64,000 nt of DNA from JAWKNZ01 sp041391425 (GTDB lineage Bacteria > Bdellovibrionota_B > Oligoflexia > Oligoflexales > JAWKNZ01). Location of the stretch: contig JAWKNZ010000016.1 in assembly GCA_041391425.1 (NCBI GenBank), positions 1 through 64,000 of the forward strand, given 5' to 3'. Positions 44,973 through 54,688 of this stretch are shown here, piece after piece; the stretch's first letter is position 1, and every line of letters begins with the position of its first letter. The translations under genes and the position numbers were made by a program. The notes beneath the pieces are model-generated. The model was not told the origin of the DNA, ran no database searches, and was given only the letters and a program-made list of their open reading frames with translations.

Positions 44973-46496
44973 CTAATTGAAGCGGTTCATCTCAAGCCGT
45001 GCCTTTTGCAACCATGTTTGTCGATAATCATGAGTCGGGTGGTTCGGAAGGCATCCTTGTTGGCTGAGTGTTAAAACCGCAGACAAAGCTGCGGCAACAT
45101 CGCTAGTGATTGTCTCATTATTATTCATTGCCGATAGAATATTTTCCCACTCTTCGACAATTAGGTTTGTCGAAAAGTTTCCCGAGCAAAATTTATTGTT
45201 ACTTAGTAAAGCTTCATGGAAGCTAGCAGTTGTGGGAACTCCTATGACCTCCATATCACTTAGAGAACGACGCATCCGTCGAAGCGCTTCTTCGCGATCA
45301 CGTCCCCAAACTATTAGCTTTGCAACCATAGAGTCATAAGCTTCCGGGATTTTGTAGCCTTGATATAAGTGGCTATCGATGCGAACATGTGGGCCACTTG
45401 GGAATCTTAGACGTCTTATTTCTCCTGGAGATGGCATAAAATCTTTTTCCGCTATCTCTGCATTAATGCGAGCCTCCATCGACCAGCCATTGATTTTTAG
45501 ATCGTCCTGTTTGAAAGGTAGTTTTTTCCCTTGGGCGACATTTATTTGTTCAACAATAAGGTCGACACCTGATATCAGTTCTGTTACTGGATGCTCTACT
45601 TGAATTCTAGTGTTCATTTCCATAAAATAAGCTTTATCTGGACTTTCACAAATGAATTCCACCGTCCCTGCATTTTCATAACCCGCAGAAGCAGCAACTC
45701 GTACTGCAATATCACCTAAGCGTTTTCTTTGTTCAGGGTTTAAGTAAGAACTTGGTGCCTCTTCAAATAATTTCTGGTTCCTTCTTTGTACACTGCAATC
45801 GCGCTCGAATAGATGAACACCATTTCCATGGGAATCAAAAAGGACTTGGAATTCAATATGGCGTGGATTTTCAATAAAACGCTCACAGAACACATCTGGA
45901 TTGGCAAAATAAGCTTGAGCTTCTCGTCTGCATGCGTCAAAACTATCTTGTAGGTCTTCATCACAGCGGACAATCCGCATCCCACGGCCACCGCCACCTG
46001 CGGCTGCCTTTAAAATCATAGGATAGCCAATGCGTTGCGCCTCACGTTTGAGGTCTTCGACACTATTTAGCGGATACTCAATGCCTGGAACAATGGGAAT
46101 GTCATTTTTGATAGCCATTTCCCTTGCCTGAATTTTGTCTCCTAAAAGCCGCATAGATTTGACACTAGGGCCGATGAATTTAACACCTGCTTTGCAGACT
46201 GCATCGGCAAATTGAGAGCTTTCGGACAAGAAACCATAGCCAGGGTGGACAGCATCTGCACTGGTGGTTTCAACGGCTTCTATAATCGCAGGGATATTAA
46301 GATAAGTGTCTGATGAAGATATCCCTGGAATGTTTACAGCATAATCAGCCATGCGGACATGCAGGCTGTCTTTATCAGCATCCGAATATATTGCTACGCT
46401 TTCTAAGCCTAGGTCACGTATCGCACGAATAATTCGAACCGCGATCTCACCGCGATTGGCAATTAAAATTCGAGAGATCGTCTTGTCTCCAGCCAT
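44973..46496 (-). CDS. Biotin carboxylase subunit
   Basis: A 507-residue ATP-grasp enzyme that carboxylates biotin with bicarbonate and ATP. It shows the N-terminal RILIANRGEIAVRI, the glycine-rich ATP loop AAAGGGGRGMRIV, EFICE, and the EMNTRIQVEHPVTE catalytic block, with the C-terminal biotin carboxylase domain after about residue 335. GGAGGG precedes the ATG by a few bases. It pairs with the carrier and carboxyltransferase genes beside it, resembling an AccC/PccA-type subunit. Confidence 0.95.
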   Translation of the reverse strand: MAGDKTISRILIANRGEIAVRIIRAIRDLGLESVAIYSDADKDSLHVRMADYAVNIPGISSSDTYLNIPAIIEAVETTSADAVHPGYGFLSESSQFADAVCKAGVKFIGPSVKSMRLLGDKIQAREMAIKNDIPIVPGIEYPLNSVEDLKREAQRIGYPMILKAAAGGGGRGMRIVRCDEDLQDSFDACRREAQAYFANPDVFCERFIENPRHIEFQVLFDSHGNGVHLFERDCSVQRRNQKLFEEAPSSYLNPEQRKRLGDIAVRVAASAGYENAGTVEFICESPDKAYFMEMNTRIQVEHPVTELISGVDLIVEQINVAQGKKLPFKQDDLKINGWSMEARINAEIAEKDFMPSPGEIRRLRFPSGPHVRIDSHLYQGYKIPEAYDSMVAKLIVWGRDREEALRRMRRSLSDMEVIGVPTTASFHEALLSNNKFCSGNFSTNLIVEEWENILSAMNNNETITSDVAAALSAVLTLSQQGCLPNHPTHDYRQTWLQKARLEMNRFN

Positions 46497-46581
46497 CTTT
46501 TCCCTCCGCTTTTTATATTCGTTTTCTTTTTGGTTCTTTTGGTTTCGTTTTGCTTTTTATGGCATCAAAAGACTTAAATCG

Positions 46582-48159
46582 TTAGAGCGGTATATTGCCA
46601 TGTTTCCTCTTTGGGGGATTTGTTCGTTTTGATTTAAGAGCATTAAGACCGGACAATAAATATTTCCGTGTTTCTTGCGGAAATATTACAGCGTCTATAT
46701 ATCCTTTTTCTGCTGCTGTATATGGATTAGCAAATTTTTCTTTATAATCTGCAACGAGTTTTTGTCGCATTGCATCTGGGTTGTCGGCATTTTTTATTTC
46801 ATTCCGAAAAATAATATTACATGCCCCTTCTGCACCCATAACAGCTATTTCAGCACTGGGCCATGCTAAGTTCAAGTCACCGCCAATGTGTTTAGAGCTC
46901 ATTACATCGTAGGCGCCTCCATAAGCTTTACGTGTAATGACAGTTAATTTTGGTACGGTCGCTTCGCAGAAGGCGTAGAGGAGTTTGGCACCATGACGGA
47001 TAATTCCTCCTTTTTCTTGATCAGAGCCGGGAAGAAAGCCTGGAACATCTACTAAAGTTAGAAGAGGTATATTGAAAGCATCGCAAAAGCGTACAAACTT
47101 TGCTCCTTTCACTGAAGCATTGATGTCCAAGACACCTGCAATGTGATTTGGATTATTAGCAACTACGCCTATTGTTTGACCCCCAAGTCTTGCAAAGCAT
47201 GTCACAAGGTTCATGGCATAGTCTGGCTTAACGGCAAATACACTATCAGGGTCGACAATGCAGCGGATAACCTCGTTCATATCATAGGGTTGATTAGGAT
47301 TTTCCGGTACTATAGTGCATATCTTTTTTTGTGCTTGTTCTAATACTGCAGTTATTTCGGCGTCGTCTGCTGATTCTGGGCTAATGGTTTGCGGAGAGGC
47401 ATCCAAATTATTAGATGGAAGATAAGAGAGCCAACGCTTGACCCCTTCGATTGCCTCTGCTTCATTGGCGTATCTAAGATCGGCTACGCCGCTTTCGGTG
47501 GTATGAGTTAGCGATCCTCCTAGCTCATCAAAGCTGATATTTTCTCCTGTTACGGTTTTAATGACATCGGGTCCAGTTATAAACATATGGCTAGTATCAT
47601 CCACCATAAATGTAAAATCTGTCATGGCTGGTGAATAAACAGCTCCGCCAGCACAAGGTCCCATGATTAATGATAACTGTGGTACGACACCGCTAGCTTG
47701 GACATTCTGATAAAATATATCTGCGTAACCTCCAAGGCTGGCTACGCCTTCATGAATTCTAGCACCACCCGAGTCATTTAAGCCTATAATAGGTGCTCCA
47801 CTTTGTACTGCAAGTCGCATAACTTTACAGATTTTCTTAGCATAGGTAGCAGAAAGGCTACCACCAAAAACGCTAAAGTCTTGAGCAAATAGATATACAA
47901 TACGTCCTTGAATGGTTCCCCAACCAGTGACGACTCCGTCGCCTAATATTTTTTTTTCTTGCATGTTAAAGTCTGTGCAGTCGTGCAGTGCGAATGCATC
48001 TAATTCGACAAAAGAGCCGGGATCCAGTAGGCAATCGATGCGTTCTCTTGCTGACATTTTACCACGCTTGTGTTGCGCTGCGAGTTTATCTGCTCCGCCT
48101 CCTAAAAGGCTTTGTTGTCTAAGAGTTTGTAGTCTTTCTTTTGGGTCCATAGTAGTCAA
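46582..48159 (-). CDS. Acyl-CoA carboxyltransferase beta subunit (PccB-like)
   Basis: A 525-residue crotonase-fold carboxyltransferase that moves CO2 from carboxybiotin to an acyl-CoA, probably propionyl-CoA. GPCAGGAVYSPAMTDF, TGPDVIKTVTGE, FLPGSDQEKGGIIRHGAK and KAYGGAYDVM are the family blocks. Propionyl-CoA specificity is inferred from the PccB-like GPCAGGAVYSPA block. The start is TTG at 48159 with AAGGA upstream, or ATG at 48150. It is the first enzyme gene of the carboxylase-biotin operon. Confidence 0.9.
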   Translation of the reverse strand: MTTMDPKERLQTLRQQSLLGGGADKLAAQHKRGKMSARERIDCLLDPGSFVELDAFALHDCTDFNMQEKKILGDGVVTGWGTIQGRIVYLFAQDFSVFGGSLSATYAKKICKVMRLAVQSGAPIIGLNDSGGARIHEGVASLGGYADIFYQNVQASGVVPQLSLIMGPCAGGAVYSPAMTDFTFMVDDTSHMFITGPDVIKTVTGENISFDELGGSLTHTTESGVADLRYANEAEAIEGVKRWLSYLPSNNLDASPQTISPESADDAEITAVLEQAQKKICTIVPENPNQPYDMNEVIRCIVDPDSVFAVKPDYAMNLVTCFARLGGQTIGVVANNPNHIAGVLDINASVKGAKFVRFCDAFNIPLLTLVDVPGFLPGSDQEKGGIIRHGAKLLYAFCEATVPKLTVITRKAYGGAYDVMSSKHIGGDLNLAWPSAEIAVMGAEGACNIIFRNEIKNADNPDAMRQKLVADYKEKFANPYTAAEKGYIDAVIFPQETRKYLLSGLNALKSKRTNPPKRKHGNIPL

Positions 48160-48238
48160 AGTGCTATTGTCCTTGTTATATATCCACTGTTATTGAAGCG
48201 TTTCCTGTCTATTTTAAAACGCTAACTAAAGATCTAAA

Positions 48239-49036
48239 TTAAAAAATCAGTCGACCGGGGAAATCCTTCCAAAGCGTTTGAACCAGAAGCCTCTGAAAGA
48301 TTTCATGCCATTGGGGGTATGTAGGATTTTCCTGAGGCGGTTGTAGTGCTATTGCTTTATTTGAGTTTTCAGTCAATCTTCCTGCTGACCATAATAAATC
48401 ACCATTATTGGAATCTATAAGTAAAATAGTAATACCGGCACTTCGTCTTGCCATTAATATGCCGCGATCATTAACAAGCTCTTGATTGGTAAAAAGGACA
48501 AAAGGAAGTAATACAGCATCACTGTTGCGAGTCGCTTGGCTTAATCCATTTAACCATAATTTCCAAGCTGGATTTTCTGCAACTGAAAAATTGTAATAAG
48601 AAGGCGGATTTTTGCATGCATTGCATGCATTCGCCTGTTCTGACCAAATACTTACGATCTGCGTAAGAAGAGCTTCTTTATTTTCTCTTTGCAGTAATTT
48701 TTGCACTGCATTTGGGGTAAAACCTTTCATGTAAGGTTGGTCGTTGAAAGCCTGAATGACGGATATATCTAATTGACTGCATAAATCGTCTTCAATATCC
48801 TTCCCGCTATTACTCGACTGTAGTCCTGCGAAGTTGGCAAGTGCTGGCCAAGTTATACATGGAAGCACAGCGATCCTCGCTGGCACATATCCTAAATATT
48901 TTTCATTCATGCCATAAGTGGTAGATGGCCTGGTGGTTGTACACCCTGTTAGTAAACAAGCACTGCCAATTGTAATACAGGTCAGTGTAATTTTCATATA
49001 ATGGGTAAATCTTTTGCAATTCATCATTTTTATCAT
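48239..49036 (-). CDS. Lipoprotein of unknown function
   Basis: About 265 residues with a signal peptide and lipobox LLTGC (cysteine about 32). The likely start is the internal ATG giving MKITLTCITIG, which shortens the leader. The mature part contains PARIAVLPC, a DAVLLPFVLF strand and LLIDSNNGDLLWSAGR, reminiscent of envelope lipoproteins that sense or report assembly state, but no family is certain. It lies 79 bp upstream of the carboxylase genes on the same strand. Confidence 0.55.
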   Translation of the reverse strand: MIKMMNCKRFTHYMKITLTCITIGSACLLTGCTTTRPSTTYGMNEKYLGYVPARIAVLPCITWPALANFAGLQSSNSGKDIEDDLCSQLDISVIQAFNDQPYMKGFTPNAVQKLLQRENKEALLTQIVSIWSEQANACNACKNPPSYYNFSVAENPAWKLWLNGLSQATRNSDAVLLPFVLFTNQELVNDRGILMARRSAGITILLIDSNNGDLLWSAGRLTENSNKAIALQPPQENPTYPQWHEIFQRLLVQTLWKDFPGRLIF

Positions 49037-49502
49037 GCTTATTATGAACTACCAACAATTTATGATATTTAAGATATTTCGTGGCCAGCATTCACTTGCG
49101 TGCTGAACATACCCTGATTGAATTTAGATACAATATCACTTGGGAAAGATCAAGGCGAGTAACTATTTAAAAATATTGCAAAAGGATTATTCTTGTATCC
49201 GGCTGTTTAGCGCCTTTGTTTGGCAAACTCTTAAGCGAGGTAATCACTGTTGCAGTAAGGGGCATGCGGGGCAATGTACATGCAGGTGCAAAGTGAAATG
49301 CTGTAAAGTAATGCAGTTTTATAGGTTTTGTTTTTAATAAGAAGTTGTAGGGTGAGGCTAATCCTAACAGAAGGGAAGGTGTGATAGTGTTATCTATCTA
49401 TAATAAAATACTTTTTTGTGAAGCAAAGGAAGTAATAATATATGCAGACAACATCTAACTAAAGAGCGTGTAAGGCTAATATTGAATTGAGGTGGAGGAT
49501 AT
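49037..49502. other. Intergenic region
   Basis: Holds the promoter of the reductase gene and of the lipoprotein. A 65-codon cysteine-rich frame (49140-49337, TTG start, HCCSKGHAGQCTC) was seen but lacks a start site and is not called. No repeat or terminator was found. Confidence 0.35.
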
Positions 49503-50051
49503 ATGACGGTTAAGGGGGTGAAGGCGAAGCCAAAAATTGTGTTGATTACTGGCAGTGTCCGCCCTAACAGTCTGACAACAGCAAGTTTGCTTATAGCAAA
49601 AGATGAGTTTTTAAAACTAGGTTGTGATGTCAGCTTTATCGATCTAAAAGATTTGGATATGCATTCTTTTTTGCAAATGATTCCTGTGGATCAAGCCAAT
49701 AAGTACTCGAAACTTGTTGAAGTGGCTGATGCCGTTATGCTGGCAACCCCTGAATATAATGGAAGTTATTCGGCTGTAATGAAAGCTATTGTCGAGGCCT
49801 TGGGTTTCCCATCTCCTCTTGATGGCAAGCCTGTTTCACTACTTGGAGTCGCTGCCGGTGCTATCGGAGCAATTAAGGCCTTAGAGCATATGCGTAGCAT
49901 GGTGGCACACTGCGGAGGCATAGTGCTACCATTTGCTTTGTCTATTAAAGAAGCGCATTTGCTTATCGATGATTCAGGGCATTGCCTCGACCCTTTATTG
50001 GAAAATTCTATTAGAGAACAAGCTCGAAAATTGGTAGAGGCTATTTCATAG
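49503..50051 (+). CDS. NAD(P)H-dependent FMN reductase
   Basis: A 182-residue flavodoxin-fold reductase. GSVRPNS binds the FMN phosphate and TPEYNGSYS is the second FMN-binding signature. GVAAGAIGAI follows, as in NADPH-dependent FMN reductases (SsuE/ArsH/chromate-reductase group). It uses reduced pyridine nucleotide to supply reduced FMN or reduce quinones and metals. No partner gene is adjacent, so the electron acceptor is unknown. Confidence 0.88.
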   Translation: MTVKGVKAKPKIVLITGSVRPNSLTTASLLIAKDEFLKLGCDVSFIDLKDLDMHSFLQMIPVDQANKYSKLVEVADAVMLATPEYNGSYSAVMKAIVEALGFPSPLDGKPVSLLGVAAGAIGAIKALEHMRSMVAHCGGIVLPFALSIKEAHLLIDDSGHCLDPLLENSIREQARKLVEAIS

Positions 50052-50173
50052 GGATATAGAGGTTATTTCCTAAGGTGGTGGAGAGTGGGTGTGAGCAGTT
50101 AGCATGAAATATGTTGAGTGAAATTTGTTAGTTAGGGAATTTGACTTACTTTATATTCATGAGTGTGCTGGGA

Positions 50174-50258
50174 CGTCATGCTGATTGAAACAAAACATCT
50201 CAAAGTTGTTAAGGATGAGTACGGGGTTGGAGATTCTTCGCTTTGCCTCGGAATGGCG
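50174..50258. repeat. Degenerate palindromic GTCATGCTGA repeat
   Basis: CGTCATGCTGATTGAAACAAAACATCTC faces an imperfect complement ending in AATGGCG. It resembles a decayed member of the GTCATsCTGAG...GAAGCGAAGsATCT hairpin class seen in MITE-B and at 54.8 kb. It is not coding. Confidence 0.5.
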
Positions 50259-50318
50259 GAAACTAAAAAACAATTGTATTTTTTATGTACAAGTTTTTAT
50301 TTAATCGAAGGGTAGAAA

Positions 50319-52961
50319 ATGCAGCAAGAAGTTTTAAAGACCGTATATTTGAAAGACTATCAACCTACACCGTTTGTGATTACTCATGTTGATCTGCATT
50401 TTGATTTATATGAAGAGAAAACGGATGTCAGAAGTAAAATGCAAGTGAAATTGCGGCAAAAAGACTTTGTTGGTAGCCCTTTGGTTTTGACGGGAGAAAA
50501 TCTAAAACTTATATCAGTAAAAATTGATGGCAAACTAGTTGATTCCAGTCAATACAGCTTGACGGAAGAAAATTTAATTTTAAACGAAGTGCCAGAGGAC
50601 TTTATTCTTGAAATTCATAATGAGATAAAACCTCACGAAAATACTTCGCTTGAAGGACTTTATAAGTCAAATGGGAATTATTATTCGCAGTGTGAAGCTG
50701 AAGGATTTCGTAAAATTACTTTTTTTTATGACCGTCCAGATGTGATGGCTACTTATACTACAACGATTGAAGCAGATAAAAGTCAATATCCTGTTCTTTT
50801 GTCAAATGGCAATCGAAAGGCTTCCGGAGATAGCAGTAATGGCAGGCATTGGTGTGTTTGGGAAGATCCATTTAAAAAACCTAGTTATTTGTTTGCTTTG
50901 GTCGCTGGTGATTTGCAAGTAAATCGAGACTCTTTTATTACCTGTACAGGTCGTAGTATTAATTTAGAGATTTATACACGCTCTGAAGACGCTGATAAAT
51001 GCGATTTTGCAATGCAAAGCTTAAAGAATGCCATGAAGTGGGATGAAGAGGTTTATGGCCTCGAGTGCGATTTAGACCATTATATGATAGTGGCGGTGAG
51101 CGACTTTAATATGGGAGCTATGGAGAACAAAGGCCTCAATATTTTTAATACTTCCGCAGTGCTTGCTAGCCCTAGCTCAGCGACTGACCGTATATACGAA
51201 CGTATAGAATCGGTGGTTGGACATGAGTATTTTCATAATTGGACTGGAAATCGAGTTACTTGTAGAGATTGGTTTCAGTTGTGCCTAAAGGAAGGTCTAA
51301 CTGTTTTTCGAGATCAAGAATTTTCTTCGTCCTTAGGTTCGAAAGAAGTCAACCGGATTAAGATGGTTTCTGAGCTTCGTTTGCGACAATTCCCAGAAGA
51401 TGCAGGTACAATGGCGCATCCAGTGCGTCCTGATTCATTTGCATCTATCGACAATTTTTACACGGCAACAGTTTATGAAAAAGGGGCAGAAATCTGTCGG
51501 ATGTTGTTTGTCGTTCTCGGACGTGAAGGTTTTCGTAAAGGTATTGATTTGTACTTCGCCCGCCATGATGGTCAGGCGGTGACGATTGAAGATTTTATCG
51601 CCTCTCTTTCTGATGCGAATAGTGTCGACTTGCAAGAATATTTGGATTGGTACTATCAAGCGGGAACGCCGGAAGTTAAAGCGCATGGAGCTTATAATGC
51701 TGATCTTAGAACATATACACTAACTCTAAAACAAAGTTGTAAGCCTACCCCGGGTCAATCGATAAAAAAAGCATTGCCTATACCTAATTTAATGGGGCTT
51801 TTAGACCAGCAAGGTCATGATATGCCTTTGCAACTTTCTGGTGAGGAAAATATTTCTGAAAGCCAAAAACTAATAGTCTTAAGGAAAAATGAGGAAGAGT
51901 GGACATTTACTAATGTGAAGCAGAAACCTATACCATCTTTGTTTAGGCAGTTTTCAGCTCCTATTAACTTATCGTTTGATTACTCAGATGAGGAGCTAAT
52001 ATTTTTGCTTGCAAAAGATAATGATAATTTTAACCGCTGGAATGCGGCGGGAATTTTGTTCGAAAAAACAATCATTGGATTGAGCGACTCTTATGTTGAG
52101 GGTAAAAGCTTAGTTGCTCCTGAAATGATAGCTAATGCCTTGAAGTCGGTTTATATGGATGAGTCGTTAGACCGTTCGTTTAGAGCTTTACTCTTGAATG
52201 TAACGAGTTTGGCAGAAATTTCACAAAAAATGCAGGATATTTCTGTCGAAGGTTTGTACCAAGGACGAAAGTTTATGTTGGAGTCAGTGGCTAGAACAAT
52301 GGAAGATTGCGCCTTAGATTTGTTTCATAAAAATCAAGATTTAGGCCCCTACGAATTTAATATCGAGGCTGTTGGCCGCCGTGATTTAAAAAATCGTTCT
52401 TTATTTCTTCTACGTCATGCTAATGGGGAGAAGGCAAAATCTTTAATTTTAAGCCAACTGCAAAATGCTACAAATATGACTGATGAATATGCTGCCTTGT
52501 CTTTATTAACTGACATTGATTGCGCAGAAAGGGAAGATGCTTTAGATGCATTTTATCAGAAATGGAAAAATAATGATCTTGTCTTGAATGCTTGGATTTC
52601 CGCTCAAATGATACCTATGGAAAAGGACTATGCTTATGAAAAGGCGCAAGAGCTTTTAAAACACCCTGCTTTTAACGCGTTGAATCCGAACAAGGTATGG
52701 GCTCTAGTTGGTGGATTTTGTCTTAACTTTGTCCAATTTCATCATGCAAGCGGTCGAGGCTACCAGTTTGTAGCATCGCAGATGATTTCTCTTGATCGTA
52801 CCAACCCACAAGTAGCGGCTCGTTTTGCGCGTGCGTTCTCTGATTGGCAAAGAATGGATAAAGGACGACAGCAATTGATGCAAGGTGAGTTGCATAGGAT
52901 TCTTGCTGAAAAGAATTTGTCTAAGAATACTCGCGAAGTTGTATCAAAGGCTTTAGGGTGA
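50319..52961 (+). CDS. pepN: Aminopeptidase N
   Basis: An 880-residue M1-family zinc aminopeptidase that removes N-terminal residues from peptides. GAMEN (266-270) is the exopeptidase motif, HEYFH (302-306) supplies two zinc histidines and E325 in the following LKEG helix the third ligand. The length and the PepN-specific HNWTGNRVTC context match the cytoplasmic proteobacterial enzyme. GAAGGG lies upstream of the ATG. It is followed closely by an O-methyltransferase gene. Confidence 0.96.
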   Translation: MQQEVLKTVYLKDYQPTPFVITHVDLHFDLYEEKTDVRSKMQVKLRQKDFVGSPLVLTGENLKLISVKIDGKLVDSSQYSLTEENLILNEVPEDFILEIHNEIKPHENTSLEGLYKSNGNYYSQCEAEGFRKITFFYDRPDVMATYTTTIEADKSQYPVLLSNGNRKASGDSSNGRHWCVWEDPFKKPSYLFALVAGDLQVNRDSFITCTGRSINLEIYTRSEDADKCDFAMQSLKNAMKWDEEVYGLECDLDHYMIVAVSDFNMGAMENKGLNIFNTSAVLASPSSATDRIYERIESVVGHEYFHNWTGNRVTCRDWFQLCLKEGLTVFRDQEFSSSLGSKEVNRIKMVSELRLRQFPEDAGTMAHPVRPDSFASIDNFYTATVYEKGAEICRMLFVVLGREGFRKGIDLYFARHDGQAVTIEDFIASLSDANSVDLQEYLDWYYQAGTPEVKAHGAYNADLRTYTLTLKQSCKPTPGQSIKKALPIPNLMGLLDQQGHDMPLQLSGEENISESQKLIVLRKNEEEWTFTNVKQKPIPSLFRQFSAPINLSFDYSDEELIFLLAKDNDNFNRWNAAGILFEKTIIGLSDSYVEGKSLVAPEMIANALKSVYMDESLDRSFRALLLNVTSLAEISQKMQDISVEGLYQGRKFMLESVARTMEDCALDLFHKNQDLGPYEFNIEAVGRRDLKNRSLFLLRHANGEKAKSLILSQLQNATNMTDEYAALSLLTDIDCAEREDALDAFYQKWKNNDLVLNAWISAQMIPMEKDYAYEKAQELLKHPAFNALNPNKVWALVGGFCLNFVQFHHASGRGYQFVASQMISLDRTNPQVAARFARAFSDWQRMDKGRQQLMQGELHRILAEKNLSKNTREVVSKALG

Positions 52962-52988
52962 TTTTTTGATGAGAGGTAGTAGAAATTT

Positions 52989-53624
52989 ATGAAAAGATTT
53001 ATAAACCAGGATGTCGAAGATTATGCAAAAAAGTTTTCTAAAGAGGAGCCAGAACTTCTCCAAGAATTGAGCCGTGAGACTTGGCAGAGTATGGAATGGC
53101 CGCAAATGCTCAGTGGTCGCTTATCAGGACGATTTTTAAAATTATTGGTACAGATAAGTAGGGCCAAAACTGTTGTCGAAGTTGGTATGTTTACCGGCTA
53201 TGCCACGTTAAGTATGGCAGAGGCTCTAGGGAATGATGGCAAAATTATTGCCTGTGAGCTTGATGAAAAAAATGCTGCATTTGCACAGAAGTATTTTGCC
53301 CGTAGCCCATTTAGCAGTAAAATTGATGTTAGAGTCGGGAAGGCATTGGATACCATTGCAAAGGTAGAGGCTCCTATCGATCTTGCTTTTATCGATGCAG
53401 ACAAAGAAAATTATAAAAACTATTATGAGGCAATCTTAAATAAAATGGTGTCAGGAGGTATTATTGTTATTGATAATTGCTTATGGAGTGGTTCGGTATT
53501 AAATCCTCAGGAACCTTCAGATATCGCCATTCATGAAGTTAACGAGCTGGTGGCTAAAGATGAACGAGTAGAAAATGTAATTTTAACTGTTCGTGATGGT
53601 TTGAATTTAATAAGAAAAAAATGA
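52989..53624 (+). CDS. SAM-dependent O-methyltransferase (CCoAMT-like)
   Basis: A 211-residue Rossmann-fold methyltransferase of the catechol/caffeoyl-CoA family. VVEVGMFTGYATLSMAEAL is the SAM-binding loop, CELDEKN follows, and FIDADKENY plus DNCLWSG are the catalytic and metal-binding segments (D in DAD, D and N in DNC). It probably methylates a small hydroxylated compound. It begins 28 bp after pepN and may be co-transcribed. The methyl acceptor cannot be told from sequence. Confidence 0.88.
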   Translation: MKRFINQDVEDYAKKFSKEEPELLQELSRETWQSMEWPQMLSGRLSGRFLKLLVQISRAKTVVEVGMFTGYATLSMAEALGNDGKIIACELDEKNAAFAQKYFARSPFSSKIDVRVGKALDTIAKVEAPIDLAFIDADKENYKNYYEAILNKMVSGGIIVIDNCLWSGSVLNPQEPSDIAIHEVNELVAKDERVENVILTVRDGLNLIRKK

Positions 53625-53653
53625 TTTTTTGATAAGTTATGTTTTGTCGTAAG

Positions 53654-53667
53654 TGCTCCTAGGAGCA
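53654..53667. promoter_or_regulatory. Perfect 14-bp palindrome before the DJ-1-like gene
   Basis: TGCTCCTAGGAGCA lies 60 bp upstream of the GTG start of the DJ-1/PfpI gene, just before a TTGACA at about 53682. It could be an operator or the start of a hairpin. There is no T tract. Confidence 0.4.
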
Positions 53668-53726
53668 AATATGGTGCGTGCTTGACAGTTCTCAAATACT
53701 TGCCTTAGGCGCTTAGGAGGATAACT

Positions 53727-54497
53727 GTGTCGAAAGCTAAGACGATTTTGATGCCTATACCTAGTCGAGATTTCGACCCTAGCGAAACAGGAATTCCGTG
53801 GAGAATTCTCAATGCAGCGGGGGTAGATGTTATTTTTGCCACCCCTGATGGCGAGATGGGTCAATGTGACCACTATATGCTGACAGGCAAGGGCTTGGGG
53901 GTTTTGGCGCCTCTTCTTGCTGCCGATAAAATTGCTCGGGAAAGCTATGCACTCATGGAAGCCTCTCCTTCCTTTCAGGATCCTCGTGAGTGGTCTGAGT
54001 TAAATGCTGCAGATTTTGATGGTCTAATTTTACCAGGTGGTCATGCAAAGGGTATGATTGAATATTTAGAATCTAAAATTCTACAACAGTTGGTGGTGGA
54101 CTTTTTTCGAAAAGAAAAGCCGGTAGGGGCAATATGCCACGGTGTGGTGCTTGCTTCTCGTAGTATAGGTGATAATGGTCAGAGTGTTCTCTTTGGCAAG
54201 AAAACAACGGCCTTATTGAAAACGCAAGAACTTGCCGCCTGGGCGTTAACAAGTGCTTGGTTGGGCCGTTACTACCGTACCTACCCACAGACTGTTGAAG
54301 ATGAAGTTAAAAGTGTATTGCGTAGCAAAAGTGATTTTTTAAAAGGCCCGAACCCACTTTTACGTGATAACCCAAAAGCACTCTCTCGTGGTTTTATCGT
54401 TGAAGATGGGAATTACATTTCTGCTCGCTGGCCTGGAGATGCGCACCTGTTTGGTCATAGTTTTTTAAAGTTGTTGGCTGACGATGCCTGCTCATGA
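53727..54497 (+). CDS. DJ-1/PfpI family protein
   Basis: A 256-residue class I glutamine-amidotransferase-like protein. DFDGLILPGGHAKG is the oxyanion-type loop and C137 in GAICHGV is the nucleophile elbow cysteine. Members include glyoxalase III-type and stress chaperone proteins and proteases; the function here is not settled. GTG start after AGGAGG (six bases) is an excellent ribosome binding site. The last 43 bp overlap a small gene on the other strand. Confidence 0.85.
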   Translation: MSKAKTILMPIPSRDFDPSETGIPWRILNAAGVDVIFATPDGEMGQCDHYMLTGKGLGVLAPLLAADKIARESYALMEASPSFQDPREWSELNAADFDGLILPGGHAKGMIEYLESKILQQLVVDFFRKEKPVGAICHGVVLASRSIGDNGQSVLFGKKTTALLKTQELAAWALTSAWLGRYYRTYPQTVEDEVKSVLRSKSDFLKGPNPLLRDNPKALSRGFIVEDGNYISARWPGDAHLFGHSFLKLLADDACS

Positions 54498-54688
54498 GCC
54501 GCGGTTGATAACATGCGATCACCAGCTGCTTTGAGGGACCTGCTAGTTTTTAGTAGCTCATATATATCGTCGGTCAGATCTCTAATCGCTTCATGAGTGG
54601 CAAAATAGCCGAATTTAGACGGCTGCATGCGTTCTAGTATAATTTCCTCAATGGCCACACGCGTGGCAGTTTCAAATGGGGTATGCAT
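54455..54688 (-). CDS. Small helical protein of unknown function
   Basis: The 77 residues are rich in helix formers: FETATRVAIEEIILERMQPSK, EAIRDLTDDIYELLKTSRSL and a basic C-terminus. GGAGAA lies seven bases before the ATG, which supports translation. It overlaps the end of the DJ-1-like gene by 43 bp on the opposite strand. No family was recognised. A regulatory or toxin-antitoxin role is conceivable but nothing in the sequence shows it. Confidence 0.55.
   Translation of the reverse strand: MHTPFETATRVAIEEIILERMQPSKFGYFATHEAIRDLTDDIYELLKTSRSLKAAGDRMLSTAAHEQASSANNFKKL

Noticed and set aside
49140..49337. 65-codon cysteine-rich frame resembling a metallothionein
   Set aside because: TTG start, no ribosome binding site, and the cysteine pattern is not that of a known metallothionein. 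Left uncalled.
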